From the NCBI RefSeq assembly GCF_002078175.1, contig NZ_MWFK01000001.1:1178001-1242000 (forward strand): a stretch of DNA of 64,000 nucleotides, written 5' to 3'. Made by a program: the position numbers and the translations under genes. Positions 45,204-54,064 of the stretch are shown here, one piece after another. The DNA is from Streptomyces sp. M41(2017). GTDB taxonomy: Bacteria; Actinomycetota; Actinomycetes; Streptomycetales; Streptomycetaceae. The notes below the pieces were generated by a model that saw only the letters and a list, made by a program, of their open reading frames with translations, was not told the origin of the DNA and did no database searches. How positions within the stretch are numbered: position 1 is the stretch's first letter; every line of letters begins with the position of its first letter.

Positions 45204-45701
45204 ATGACCGCGACACCCGCGCCGATCTCCCCGGCCCCCTCCGACGGGGACTTCCTCCGCCTCGACCAGCAGATCTGCTTCTCGCTGAACGCCGCCTCGC
45301 GCGCCTTCGGCGGTGTCTACCGGGTGATCCTCAAGGACCTCGGGCTCACCTACCCGCAGTACCTGGTGATGCTGGTGCTGTGGGAGCACGGCGAGCTGCC
45401 CGTGAAGCGGCTCGGCGAGCATCTGCGGCTCGACTCGGGGACGCTCTCGCCGCTGCTGAAGCGACTGGAGGCGGCGGGCCTCGTCCTGCGTGAGCGCAGC
45501 ACGCGCGACGAGCGGTCCGTGCAGGTGCGGCTCACCGAGGAGGGCGGCGCCCTGCGGGAGCGGGCGGTGTCCGTGCCGCGGCGGATCGCGGCGGCTACCG
45601 GGGCGGACCTGGAGGAGATCCGAGAGCTCCGGGACCGGCTCGACCGACTGACGGCCGCTCTCGACCGGGCGGCTCGGTCGGAAACGCCGGACTCCGCATA
45701 G
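45204..45701 (+). CDS. ohrR: Organic-peroxide-sensing MarR regulator OhrR
   Basis: This 165-residue MarR protein has a winged helix ([22 protein letters not shown]) and one cysteine only, Cys25 in QQICFSLN, the sensor residue of one-Cys OhrR proteins. Oxidation releases DNA and induces ohr. Its last 107 bases overlap the 3' end of the convergent membrane transferase gene. Confidence 0.95.
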   Translation: MTATPAPISPAPSDGDFLRLDQQICFSLNAASRAFGGVYRVILKDLGLTYPQYLVMLVLWEHGELPVKRLGEHLRLDSGTLSPLLKRLEAAGLVLRERSTRDERSVQVRLTEEGGALRERAVSVPRRIAAATGADLEEIRELRDRLDRLTAALDRAARSETPDSA

Positions 45702-47184
45702 GCCTGCGCACGTAGAGACGCATCGTCACCCCGCGGCGGACGACCTGCTCACGGGGCACGAACTGCTCGTCGACCACGGCGAGTTTGACGCGCTCGGTGG
45801 GGCTGTCCGGATACCAGGAGGGCACCGTCGCGAACGGCTCGGCGACGAGCCACACCCGGTCGAGGCCCGCCAGCCGGCGGCGCAGGTCGGCGGCGTCCGC
45901 CTCCTGGCCGTACAGGGTGCCGGACGCCGGGGCGGGGACGCTCAGCGCGATGTCGCGGATTCCCAGGAACCCCCTCGGGTAGGCCAGGGCCGCGCGCCGG
46001 GCGAGCGAGGGCAGGAACAGCACCGGGTCGCCCGGGCGCAGTTCGCGGTGGGCGACGGCGGAGACCGCGGCCAGATTGTCGGGGCGACGGTCGGGGCTGC
46101 GGTCCTGACGCAGGATCGGGAGCTGGACCGCGAAGACGAGGGTGATGCCGAGGACGCCGCTGAGGACCGCGTGCGGCACGAGCCGGGGCAGCAGCCCGGT
46201 GAGGCGGTCGGCTCCGGCCGCCGCGAGGAGCGGGGCTCCGGCCAGCGCGTACAGGACGTACCGCTCGTCGTACAGGGGCCACCAGCGCGACACGGTCAGC
46301 AGCACCAGGGGCGGCACCGCGGCGAGGGGCAGGGCGACGGCCGGGAGGGTGAGCGCGCCGCGGCGGGGCAGGCCGGGCACGAACGCGAGGGCGGCGAGCA
46401 GGAGATAGGGCAGGACCACGATCCGCGCCGGGCCGGTGAACGTGTCGAGCAGGCGCTCCGCGCTGCGGAGCCCGGTCCGCGACAGCCAGGCGACCTGCGC
46501 GGACTGCCCCCGTGAGACCAGGAGCAGCGGCAGCAGGACGAGGGTCACCCCCGCCGCGGAGGTGAGCCAGCGTCGCCAGATCCGCGCCGGAAGCCGCGCG
46601 AGGGCCAGCGTGCAGGCATGCGCGAGCAGCAGGAGCAGGGCCATCTCGTGCAGCAGGCAGGTGACGGCGAGGGTGCTGCCGTACGCCCACCAGGGACCCG
46701 GCCGCGGGGACGGCACGGCCCGCACCAGGAGCAGGGTCGCCCCCGCCGCGCCGGCCGCGACGAGCGCGTAGGAGCGGCCCTCCTGAGCGAAGTGGCCGGC
46801 CATGGGCGTGACGGCGTAGAGGAGCCCCGCCCACAGGCCGACCCGTGGCCGGCACAGCCGGACGCCGAGGGCGGCGACCAGGCCGGCGGTCGCGGCGGCG
46901 CCGCAGACGGAGGGCAGGCGCAGGGCGATCTCGCCGGGGTGCGGGGCGAGGACGGCGTGCATGCCGAGGTAGTACAGGCCGTGCACGGCGTCCACGGTGT
47001 GCAGCAGGTGCCAGATCTGGGGCACCGAGCGCCGGGCGACCTGGAAGGTCACCGCCTCGTCGCGCCACATGGCACCGCGGTCGAGTCCCCAGAGCCCGAT
47101 CGCGAGCATCACGAGCACGGGCACGAGCACAGCCACTGTCTCCGGACGGCCCGCTGCCGACCGCCTGACCCACGCATACACCAT
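45595..47184 (-). CDS. GT39-like (PMT/ArnT-type) membrane glycosyltransferase
   Basis: This 529-residue protein has about eleven spans. The first outer loop holds the Asp-Glu pair in [13 protein letters not shown], characteristic of GT39/ArnT-type transferases that use polyprenyl-phosphate sugars. A soluble C-terminal part follows (about 375-529). The final 35 residues are Pro/Gly/Arg-rich and are read opposite the ohrR 3' end, suggesting the stop was lost and the gene extended. ATG 47184 has no clear ribosome site and may be leaderless. Confidence 0.82.
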   Translation of the reverse strand: MVYAWVRRSAAGRPETVAVLVPVLVMLAIGLWGLDRGAMWRDEAVTFQVARRSVPQIWHLLHTVDAVHGLYYLGMHAVLAPHPGEIALRLPSVCGAAATAGLVAALGVRLCRPRVGLWAGLLYAVTPMAGHFAQEGRSYALVAAGAAGATLLLVRAVPSPRPGPWWAYGSTLAVTCLLHEMALLLLLAHACTLALARLPARIWRRWLTSAAGVTLVLLPLLLVSRGQSAQVAWLSRTGLRSAERLLDTFTGPARIVVLPYLLLAALAFVPGLPRRGALTLPAVALPLAAVPPLVLLTVSRWWPLYDERYVLYALAGAPLLAAAGADRLTGLLPRLVPHAVLSGVLGITLVFAVQLPILRQDRSPDRRPDNLAAVSAVAHRELRPGDPVLFLPSLARRAALAYPRGFLGIRDIALSVPAPASGTLYGQEADAADLRRRLAGLDRVWLVAEPFATVPSWYPDSPTERVKLAVVDEQFVPREQVVRRGVTMRLYVRRPMRSPAFPTEPPGRERPSVGRAGPGALGSPPGPPR

Positions 47185-47277
47185 GGGCCAAATTTTTTGC
47201 TATTAAACAACCTTTGGCCGGTATTGACGGCGTATCGCCCGCAATAGCCCATCCATGCGGCTTACGATCCGGCCTTG
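47185..47277. promoter_or_regulatory. AT-rich divergent promoter region
   Basis: This 93-bp gap between divergent membrane transferase genes has an A/T-rich core (AATTTTTTGCTATTAAACAA) flanked by the inverted heptamers GGCCAAA (47186-47192) and TTTGGCC (47213-47219). It is strikingly low in GC for this genome and probably carries promoters in both directions. Confidence 0.5.
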
Positions 47278-48546
47278 ATGAGCGCCCTCAGGAACCTCCG
47301 CCCGCTTGCCCTCGCCGCCGCCTGGCTCGCCACCCGCGCGCTGATGCTGTGGCTCCTGGCCCACGACGACCTCCGCCTCCTCGGCCGGGGCGGGGTGTCC
47401 CGCGAGGTCGGACATCTCTACTTCCGCTGGTACGGCGTCCTCTCCCAGGGCACGTTCCCGGCGGGCGACCGGCTGTGGCAGTACCCGCCCGGCGCGGGTC
47501 CCGTCCTGCTGGCGCCCGCCCTGCTGCCGTGGCTGACGTACGTCACGGCGTTCGTGGCGCTCACCCTCGTGGCGGACCTGGTGATCACCGTCGCCCTCAC
47601 GCGTGCGGGGCGGCGGCCCGGCCGCAGTCTGCGCGGCGCCCTGCTGTGGGTGCTCGGCCTCCCGCTGCTGCTGCACATCCCGCTCGCCCGGTACGACGTG
47701 GAGGTCACCGCCTTCGCCGTGCTCTCCCTGCTGGCGCTGTCGCGCTCCCCGCGCGCGGGCGGGGCGCTGGCCGCGCTGGGCGCCCTGGTGAAGGTGTGGC
47801 CCGCCCTGGCGCTGATCGGCACGCCCCGGGGCCGGACCACCCGCGAGGCCTGGACGTCGGCCGTGGTCGCGGCCGCCGCGCTGCTCGCCGTCCTCGCCGC
47901 CGCGTTCAGCAACCCCTTCGACTTCCTGCGCCAGCAGGGCGGCCGGGGCGTGCAGATCGAGTCGCTCGGCGGCACGGTCCTGGGGTTCGCGCGGCACGCC
48001 GGCTGGCCCGGAACGGCCCGCTACCAGTACGGCGCCATGGAGTTCGTGGGCCCCTACGTCAGCTCGGTCGCGGCCGCCTCGCTCGCCCTGACCGTCGCGG
48101 CGTTCGGGGTCCTGCTGCTGTGGCGGGTGCGGGCCCGGCACTGGACCGCGGCCACCCCCTACGACGCGGCGCTCGCCGCCGTCCTGCTGTTCACGGTGAC
48201 GAGCCGGGTGATCAGCCCCCAGTACATGGTGTGGCTGCTGGGCCTGGCCGCCGTCTGCCTGACCTCCCGGCACACCACCCAACGCCCGGTCGCCGCGCTG
48301 ATCGTGGCGGCGACGGCGGTCAGCACGGTCGTGTACCCGGCGATGTACGGCGAGGTGATCCACAGCACCTGGACGGGCTGCCTGCTGATGCTCGTGCGCA
48401 ACGGCCTGCTGGCCACCGCGGCGGGGCTGTCACTCGTACGGCTGTGGCGGTCGAGTGCCCGTCGAGCCGCCACCGGCCGGCCCCTGTCGCCCCCCGCGGC
48501 ACGGAGACCACACCGAATGCCCACCTTGCTCCGAACAAGACAGTAA
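47278..48546 (+). CDS. GT87-like (DUF2029) membrane mannosyltransferase
   Basis: This 422-residue protein has about ten spans, the YPPGAGPVLLAP loop and LVKVWPALAL, both typical of GT87/DUF2029 alpha-mannosyltransferases that use polyprenyl-phosphomannose. LARYDVEVTAFA provides an acidic residue. The start at ATG 47278 follows a TTG codon; no strong ribosome site is visible. It probably adds sugars outside the membrane. Confidence 0.82.
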   Translation: MSALRNLRPLALAAAWLATRALMLWLLAHDDLRLLGRGGVSREVGHLYFRWYGVLSQGTFPAGDRLWQYPPGAGPVLLAPALLPWLTYVTAFVALTLVADLVITVALTRAGRRPGRSLRGALLWVLGLPLLLHIPLARYDVEVTAFAVLSLLALSRSPRAGGALAALGALVKVWPALALIGTPRGRTTREAWTSAVVAAAALLAVLAAAFSNPFDFLRQQGGRGVQIESLGGTVLGFARHAGWPGTARYQYGAMEFVGPYVSSVAAASLALTVAAFGVLLLWRVRARHWTAATPYDAALAAVLLFTVTSRVISPQYMVWLLGLAAVCLTSRHTTQRPVAALIVAATAVSTVVYPAMYGEVIHSTWTGCLLMLVRNGLLATAAGLSLVRLWRSSARRAATGRPLSPPAARRPHRMPTLLRTRQ

Positions 48547-48592
48547 TGACCTCTTCATAGACAATTACCATCAACTCCTACTGTTTCGGCCC

Positions 48593-50209
48593 ATGGATGC
48601 CATGAATCCCCTTCACCACGCGAAGGTCGGCGTCGTCGTGATCGGTTACGACGACGCCGCCCATGTGACGGACGCGGTGCGCTCCGCCCTCGCCCAGGGC
48701 GACGCCGTGCGCGAGGTGATCGCGGTCGACGACTGCTCGACGGACGGCAGCGCCGCCCTCCTCGACGCGCTCGCCGCCGAGGAGCCGCGCCTGACGGTGA
48801 TCCACCGGGCCGTCAACAGCGGCGGCTGCGGCAGTCCGCGCAACGACGGCATCGACGCGGTCACCGCCCCGTACGTGATGTTCCTCGACAGCGACGACGT
48901 CCTGCCTCCCGGTGCGGTGGACGCCCTGCTCGGCACCGCCGAGGCGCACGGCGTCCCGGTCGCGGCCGGACTCTGCGTGCGCCGCGAGCTGCCGTCGGGC
49001 CGGGAAGTCCCCTGGGAGCGCGCGCTCTACGCGGGCCCCGCGGTGCTCCCCAACCCCTCCCGGCGCCCCCGTCTCGCGCACGACACCCTCTGCGTCAACA
49101 AGCTGTACCGCACCGACTTCCTGCGCGAGCACGCCATCCGCTTCCCCGAGGGCCGCCACCCCTACGAGGACTACGTCTTCAGCGCGCGCGTACTGGCCGC
49201 AGCGCCGCGCGTCGCGCTGATCCCGGACACCGTGTACGTCTGGCACGTGCGGCGCGACGCCGAGCGGCTGTCCATCTCCCTGGACCGCGGGGACATCTCC
49301 AACTGGCGCGCGCGCACCGAGGCGAACCGGGCGGCGTACGAGATCCTCCTCGGCGCGGGCGAGAAGCGGCTCGCCCGCGCCGTGCACGCCAAGTTCCTCG
49401 ACCACGACCTGCGGATGTACACGCGGGAACTGGAGCTGCGCACCGCCGCCTACCGCCGCGACTGGTGGGACCACACCCGCGCCTACCTCTCGACGTTCGA
49501 CGCGGCCGACCTCACCCTCAACCCGAGCGCCCCCGGCCGCCTCATCGCCCGTGTGCTGCTCGCGTCGCCCGCACCGCGCGACCTTCCCCGTCTGCGCGAA
49601 CTCGCTGCCCGCCCGGCGCGGCTGCTCCCCCCGTACTCCCGCGCCTCCGACGACACCCCGGTCTGGTCCTCGGACCTCCCGCAGGTCACCCTGGAGCACT
49701 TCCTGGAGCGCCCGGCCCACCTGCTGCCCCTCGCCGTCGACGCCGAACTGCACGTCGGCGCGCGGGCGACCCGGCTGCGGCTGCGCCTGCACGAGCTGTA
49801 CGGGCGGGTGGCGGAGGCGGGTCCGGCCTCGGCGCACGTGGTGTTCACCCGCCGCGAGGACGGCAGGGCGGGCCTGCGCGGCGAGGCCCGCCTGCTGCCC
49901 GACCGGTACGGCGACGTGTGGACGGGCGAGACACCGGTGGAGCTGTCGGAGCTGGCACCGGGCACCTGGGACCTGCGCCTGACGCTGCGCTTCGGCGACG
50001 GCACGGACCGGGAGGTCACCGCGCACGCGCTGGGCGGCTCCGGCCTGCTGCGCCGCCGCGTCGTCCTGGACGTCCACCACTCCGTGGGCCGGGTCCTCCT
50101 CCTGCAGCCGTACCGGACCCACGCGGGCGCGCTCGCCCTGCGCACCGCGTCCGGTTGGCGAGGAATGACCGAAGTGCTGCGCCGCAGGCTCGGCCGCCTG
50201 CTTCACTGA
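48593..50209 (+). CDS. GT2 glycosyltransferase with C-terminal beta domain, no TagF part
   Basis: This 538-residue protein has a GT2 domain (10-235; GVVVIGYDDA, VDDCSTDGS, FLDSDDV), a helical middle and a C-terminal beta-rich domain (about 375-520; ELHVGARATRLRLRL, DLRLTLRFGDG). The same GT2-plus-middle layout forms the first two thirds of the 994-residue GT2-TagF fusion at 56200-59184, so this is a version of that protein without the polymerase. The ATG at 48593 or the one three codons later may be the start. Confidence 0.88.
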   Translation: MDAMNPLHHAKVGVVVIGYDDAAHVTDAVRSALAQGDAVREVIAVDDCSTDGSAALLDALAAEEPRLTVIHRAVNSGGCGSPRNDGIDAVTAPYVMFLDSDDVLPPGAVDALLGTAEAHGVPVAAGLCVRRELPSGREVPWERALYAGPAVLPNPSRRPRLAHDTLCVNKLYRTDFLREHAIRFPEGRHPYEDYVFSARVLAAAPRVALIPDTVYVWHVRRDAERLSISLDRGDISNWRARTEANRAAYEILLGAGEKRLARAVHAKFLDHDLRMYTRELELRTAAYRRDWWDHTRAYLSTFDAADLTLNPSAPGRLIARVLLASPAPRDLPRLRELAARPARLLPPYSRASDDTPVWSSDLPQVTLEHFLERPAHLLPLAVDAELHVGARATRLRLRLHELYGRVAEAGPASAHVVFTRREDGRAGLRGEARLLPDRYGDVWTGETPVELSELAPGTWDLRLTLRFGDGTDREVTAHALGGSGLLRRRVVLDVHHSVGRVLLLQPYRTHAGALALRTASGWRGMTEVLRRRLGRLLH

Positions 50210-50275
50210 TACCCGGGGACACACGGAGACGGACGACGGAGCACCACGGGGCTCACCGACGAGGGGACGACCCAC

Positions 50276-51256
50276 ATGACCTGGCTGATCACCGGCGGCG
50301 CCGGCTACATCGGGGCGCACGTCGTCCGCGCGCTGCGCGAGGCGGGCGAGAGCGCCGTGGTCTACGACGACCTGTCCACGGGGATCGCCGAGCGGGTGCC
50401 GTCCGACGTCCCGCTGGTGGTGGGCTCGACCCTGGACGGCGAGCTGGTGGCCCGGACACTCGCGGAACACGCGATCACCGGAGTCGTCCACCTGGCGGCG
50501 AAGAAGCAGGTCGGCGAGTCCGTGGAACTCCCCCTGCACTACTACCGGGAGAACGTCGAGGGGCTGCGCGTCCTGCTGGAGGCCGTGACCGCCGCGTCCG
50601 TGACCGCCTTCGTCTTCTCGTCCTCGGCCGCGGTGTACGGCATGCCGGACGTGGAGTTGGTGACGGAGGAGACGCCCTGCGTGCCGATGAGCCCGTACGG
50701 CGAGACGAAGCTCGCGGGCGAGTGGCTGGTGCGCGCGACGGGCCGCGCCACCGGCCTGTCCACGGCGTCCCTGCGCTACTTCAACGTGGCCGGTGCGGCG
50801 ACCCCCGAGCTGGCCGACGTGGGTGTCTTCAACCTCGTCCCGATGGTCTTCGAGAAGCTCACGCAGAACGCGCCGCCGCGCATCTTCGGCGACGACTACC
50901 CGACCCCCGACGGCACCTGCGTCCGTGACTACATCCACGTGGTCGACCTGGCCGAGGCCCACGTCGCCGCGGCCCGCGCGCTACGGGCCTCCCCCGGCAC
51001 CGATCTGACCCTCAACATCGGCCGCGGCGAGGGTGTCTCGGTCCGCGAGATGATCGACCGCATCAACGCGATCACCGGCCACGACCGCCCGCCGGTCACC
51101 GCCCCCCGCCGCCCCGGCGACCCGTCCCGCGTCGTCGCCTCCGCCGACCGCATCGCCACGGAACTCGCCTGGAAGGCCCGCCACGACGTCGACGACATGA
51201 TCACCTCGGCCTGGGCCGGCTGGACCCGCAGCCATCCGGAGGCGAAGCGGGACTGA
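50276..51256 (+). CDS. galE: UDP-glucose 4-epimerase
   Basis: This 326-residue extended SDR has the NAD-binding TGGAGYIG (6-13), the catalytic SSSAAVYG and SPYGETK (Tyr/Lys pair), and RYFNVAGA. GalE interconverts UDP-Glc and UDP-Gal and would supply donors for the glycosyltransferases around it. The start at ATG 50276 follows GAGGGGACG. Confidence 0.93.
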   Translation: MTWLITGGAGYIGAHVVRALREAGESAVVYDDLSTGIAERVPSDVPLVVGSTLDGELVARTLAEHAITGVVHLAAKKQVGESVELPLHYYRENVEGLRVLLEAVTAASVTAFVFSSSAAVYGMPDVELVTEETPCVPMSPYGETKLAGEWLVRATGRATGLSTASLRYFNVAGAATPELADVGVFNLVPMVFEKLTQNAPPRIFGDDYPTPDGTCVRDYIHVVDLAEAHVAAARALRASPGTDLTLNIGRGEGVSVREMIDRINAITGHDRPPVTAPRRPGDPSRVVASADRIATELAWKARHDVDDMITSAWAGWTRSHPEAKRD

Positions 51257-51378
51257 GGGCGACCAGAGCGACGACCCGACGGGTCCGACGCGAGGGCCTG
51301 CCCGGAGCGGCGCACCCACGCGGACCGTGCCGGAACCGCGGCCCCGAACCGGCCCGGGCCGCCCCGTACGCTCGCCCC

Positions 51379-52332
51379 ATGACCGCCATCGGCACGATCC
51401 TCGGCTCCGCGGTGGGCGACGCGCTGGGCGCTCCCTTCGAGTTCGGGCCGGAAGGGGCGTTCACGCGGCGCTTTCCCGCTCCCGGACGGGGCGGGGAGAT
51501 GTGCGGAGGCGGCGGCTGGGACCCCGGCGAGGCGACCGACGACACCCAGATGGCGGTCGTCCTCGGCGAGTCACTGGTCCGGCACGGCGGGCTCGAACTC
51601 CCGGACGTCTTCGACGGGTTCCGGCAGTGGGCGGCAGCCGAGCCGAAGGACATCGGCCTCCAGACGGAAGCGGTCCTCACCAGCGGCGACCCCTGGGATC
51701 TCGCGTCCGCCCTGCACTTCCAGGTCAGTCAACGCGCCGCCGGCAACGGCTCGTTGATGCGGGCCGCGACCTCCGCCGTGTTCTTCGCCCCCTGCGGCCG
51801 GGACGTCACGATGTCCGCCGCCCGCCGGATCGCCGCGCTCACCCACGGCGACCGAGCGGCCTGGGAGGGCACGGCGATCCTCCACGAACTGATCCGCACC
51901 GCCCTGGTCGGGCACGACCCCCTCACCGCGCTCCCCGACACCCTGGACGCGGTCCACCCGGACCATCGCGCCCGCTACGCGACCGTCCTCGCCGGCGACT
52001 GGCACCCGGACCGGGCGACCGAGTTCAACGGCGCGGTCTGGCCCTGCCTCGGCTCGGCGGTGTGGGCGCTGCGGACGACGGACTCCTTCGAGGACGCCCT
52101 GCGCGCGGCGGTCGACCTCGGCGGCGACACGGACACGGTCGGCGCCGTCACCGGCGCCCTCGCCGGGGCCGTGTACGGGGACGAAGCCGTCCCGGGCCGC
52201 TGGACCGAGGTCCTGCACGTCCCCCTGCCGGGTTCGGGCGGGCGGGTGCTGCGGGCGGACGGCCTCGCGGGGCTCGCCGGCCGGCTGGCCGACGGGCCCC
52301 GGACACCCGTCGACGGGATCACAACGCTCTGA
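51379..52332 (+). CDS. ADP-ribosylglycohydrolase (DraG-type)
   Basis: This 317-residue all-helical hydrolase has the metal-site TDDTQM (Thr53-Met58) near the N-terminus and LGGDTDTVGAVTGALAGA (Asp250, Asp252) near the C-terminus, together coordinating two Mg ions. It should remove ADP-ribose from arginine, serine or small acceptors, or act on free ADP-ribosylated metabolites. I see no matching ADP-ribosyltransferase in the window. Its 3' end overlaps the convergent TetR gene by 14 bases. Confidence 0.92.
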   Translation: MTAIGTILGSAVGDALGAPFEFGPEGAFTRRFPAPGRGGEMCGGGGWDPGEATDDTQMAVVLGESLVRHGGLELPDVFDGFRQWAAAEPKDIGLQTEAVLTSGDPWDLASALHFQVSQRAAGNGSLMRAATSAVFFAPCGRDVTMSAARRIAALTHGDRAAWEGTAILHELIRTALVGHDPLTALPDTLDAVHPDHRARYATVLAGDWHPDRATEFNGAVWPCLGSAVWALRTTDSFEDALRAAVDLGGDTDTVGAVTGALAGAVYGDEAVPGRWTEVLHVPLPGSGGRVLRADGLAGLAGRLADGPRTPVDGITTL

Positions 52333-52975
52333 GCGCCGCCGCCGTGGTGCGGGCCAGGGTGGCCAGGTAGGGCTTCGGGAGTTTGGGGCCGCGGACCACG
52401 ACCGCCCGCCAGTACAGGGGGCCGGACATCAGGTCCAGGGCCAGGTCGAGGTCGGCGCCCTCGCGGACCTCGCCCCGGGCGGTGGCCGCGGCGACGATGC
52501 CGCTCGCGACACCCTGCTGACCCTCCCGCAGCGCCTTCTGGAGGGCGTCCGCGATCTCGGGGTTGCGGGCGGCCTCGGCCTGGAGGTCGGGGATGATCTG
52601 CCCGGCGACCGGATGCCGCAGGGCGCGTGAGGTGACCTCGTAGAGCAGACGGAGGTCGCCCTCCAGGGAGCCGGTGTCGGGGGCGGGCAGACCCTGGACG
52701 GCGATCGCCGAGACCAGGTCGAGCACGAGATGGCGCTTGGAGCGCCAGCGCCGGTACACCGCGGTCTTGCCGACCCCGGCCCGGCGGGCGATGCCCTCGA
52801 TGGACATCCGGGCGTACCCCACCGCCGCGAGCTCCTCGAAGACGGCGGCGCGGATTGCTTCGGTCACATCCTCCCTCAGGACGGCCGCACCGGCGGGAGC
52901 CCGGCGACGCGGGGCCTTCCCGTCGGCAGGCGCGGGCGTGGCGGCACTCGCGGCTGTGTCGGCGTTCGTGGTCAT
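52319..52975 (-). CDS. TetR-family transcriptional regulator
   Basis: This 218-residue protein has an Ala/Pro-rich N-tail (1-30) and a TetR helix-turn-helix (58-78, IEGIARRAGVGKTAVYRRWRSK), followed by a ligand domain of the AcrR/TetR_C type (PVAGQIIPDLQAEAARNPE). ATG 52975 is preferred to 52987 by alignment, though neither has a good ribosome site. Two near-identical operators lie immediately upstream. Confidence 0.92.
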   Translation of the reverse strand: MTTNADTAASAATPAPADGKAPRRRAPAGAAVLREDVTEAIRAAVFEELAAVGYARMSIEGIARRAGVGKTAVYRRWRSKRHLVLDLVSAIAVQGLPAPDTGSLEGDLRLLYEVTSRALRHPVAGQIIPDLQAEAARNPEIADALQKALREGQQGVASGIVAAATARGEVREGADLDLALDLMSGPLYWRAVVVRGPKLPKPYLATLARTTAAALRAL

Positions 52976-52994
52976 ACGGACCAGCATAGGCCGT

Positions 52995-53022
52995 TACGAC
53001 GAAACGGTTGCGTTCCGACGTA
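52995..53022. promoter_or_regulatory. 28-bp inverted repeat, TetR operator copy 1
   Basis: Arms TACGACGAAACG and CGTTCCGACGTA are complementary at 10 of 12 positions around GTTG. The site lies 20 bases upstream of the tetR start, so it probably mediates autorepression. Confidence 0.8.
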
Positions 53023-53041
53023 GACCGCCCTACGCTCACGT

Positions 53042-53069
53042 TGCGACGATACGGTCCCGTCCCGACGTA
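53042..53069. promoter_or_regulatory. 28-bp inverted repeat, TetR operator copy 2
   Basis: Arms TGCGACGATACG and CGTCCCGACGTA around GTCC match copy 1 at 24 of 28 positions in the same orientation, 47 bp away centre to centre. It lies 74 bases upstream of the tagG-like start and could place that exporter under the TetR protein. Confidence 0.8.
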
Positions 53070-53143
53070 AGAGAACGGCAAAGAGCAGTCCTCGAAACGG
53101 TCAGGACGCCCCGCACCCCACCCCCCGAGCGAAAGCAACGGAT

Positions 53144-54064
53144 GTGAGCCAGGTCCTCCACACCCCGCCCGCGACGGCGGCACCGGCCTCCCCCGCCGAC
53201 GACGCCGCGGCCTTCGCCGCCCGGTACGGCCTCACCGTCAGCGGCGCCCGCCCGAGCCTGCCGGCGTACGTCCGCCAGCTGTGGGCGCGGCGCCATTTCA
53301 TCACCGCGTTCGCCACCGCCAAGCTCACCTCGCAGTACAGCCAGGCCAAGCTCGGTCAGGTCTGGCAGGTGATGACCCCGTTGCTGAACGCGGCGGTCTA
53401 CTACTTCATCTTCGGCATCCTGCTCGGCACCAAGCACGGCGTCCCGGACTACATCCCGTTCCTGGTCACCGGCGTCTTCATCTGGACCTTCACGCAGAGC
53501 TCGATCATGGCGGGCACCCGGGCGATCTCCGGCAGCCTGGGCCTGGTCCGCGCCCTGCACTTCCCGCGCGCCGCGCTCCCGGTGTCCTACGCGCTCCAGC
53601 AGCTCCAGCAGCTGCTGTTCTCGATGGCCGCGCTCGTCGTGATCCTGCTCTGCTTCGGAGTGCCGGTCAGCGCCTCGTGGCTGCTCGCGGTGCCGGTGCT
53701 GGTGCTCCAGTTCACCTTCAACGCCGGTGTCGCTATGGTCATGGCCCGGATGGGCGCCCGCACCCCGGACATCGCCCAGCTCATGCCGTTCCTGCTGCGC
53801 ACCTGGATGTACGTCTCGGGTGTCATGTGGAGCATCGACAAGGTGCTCAGCAACAACAAGCTGCCGCACTGGGCGATGGTTTTGCTGGAGAGCAACCCGG
53901 CGGCCGTCTACATCGACCTGATGCGCTTCGCGCTCATCGACAGCTTCCACGCGCACCAGCTGCCGCACCACGTCTGGGCGCTCGCGGTGGGCTGGGCGCT
54001 CGTCGCCGGCGTCGGCGGCTTCATCTACTTCTGGAAGGCTGAGGAGACCTACGGCCGTGGCTGA
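53144..54064 (+). CDS. tagG: Polysaccharide/teichoic acid export ABC permease (TagG-like)
   Basis: This 306-residue ABC-2 permease has a cytoplasmic N-tail (1-65), six spans and the family features SQYSQAKLGQVWQVMTPLL and MPFLLRTWMYVSGVMWS. It should export lipid-linked wall polymer with the ATPase encoded next (8-base overlap). GTG 53144 is the start; the ribosome site is weak (GAAAG). Confidence 0.9.
   Translation: MSQVLHTPPATAAPASPADDAAAFAARYGLTVSGARPSLPAYVRQLWARRHFITAFATAKLTSQYSQAKLGQVWQVMTPLLNAAVYYFIFGILLGTKHGVPDYIPFLVTGVFIWTFTQSSIMAGTRAISGSLGLVRALHFPRAALPVSYALQQLQQLLFSMAALVVILLCFGVPVSASWLLAVPVLVLQFTFNAGVAMVMARMGARTPDIAQLMPFLLRTWMYVSGVMWSIDKVLSNNKLPHWAMVLLESNPAAVYIDLMRFALIDSFHAHQLPHHVWALAVGWALVAGVGGFIYFWKAEETYGRG

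Noticed and set aside
47224..47268. TTGACG and TACGAT as a promoter for the GT87-like gene
   Set aside because: The two hexamers are 33 bases apart, too far for a sigma-70-type promoter.
48558..48584. TAGACA and TACTGT as a promoter for the GT2 gene at 48593
   Set aside because: The spacing is 15 bases and the -35 is poor; the region is AT-rich and may be a promoter, but the elements cannot be assigned.
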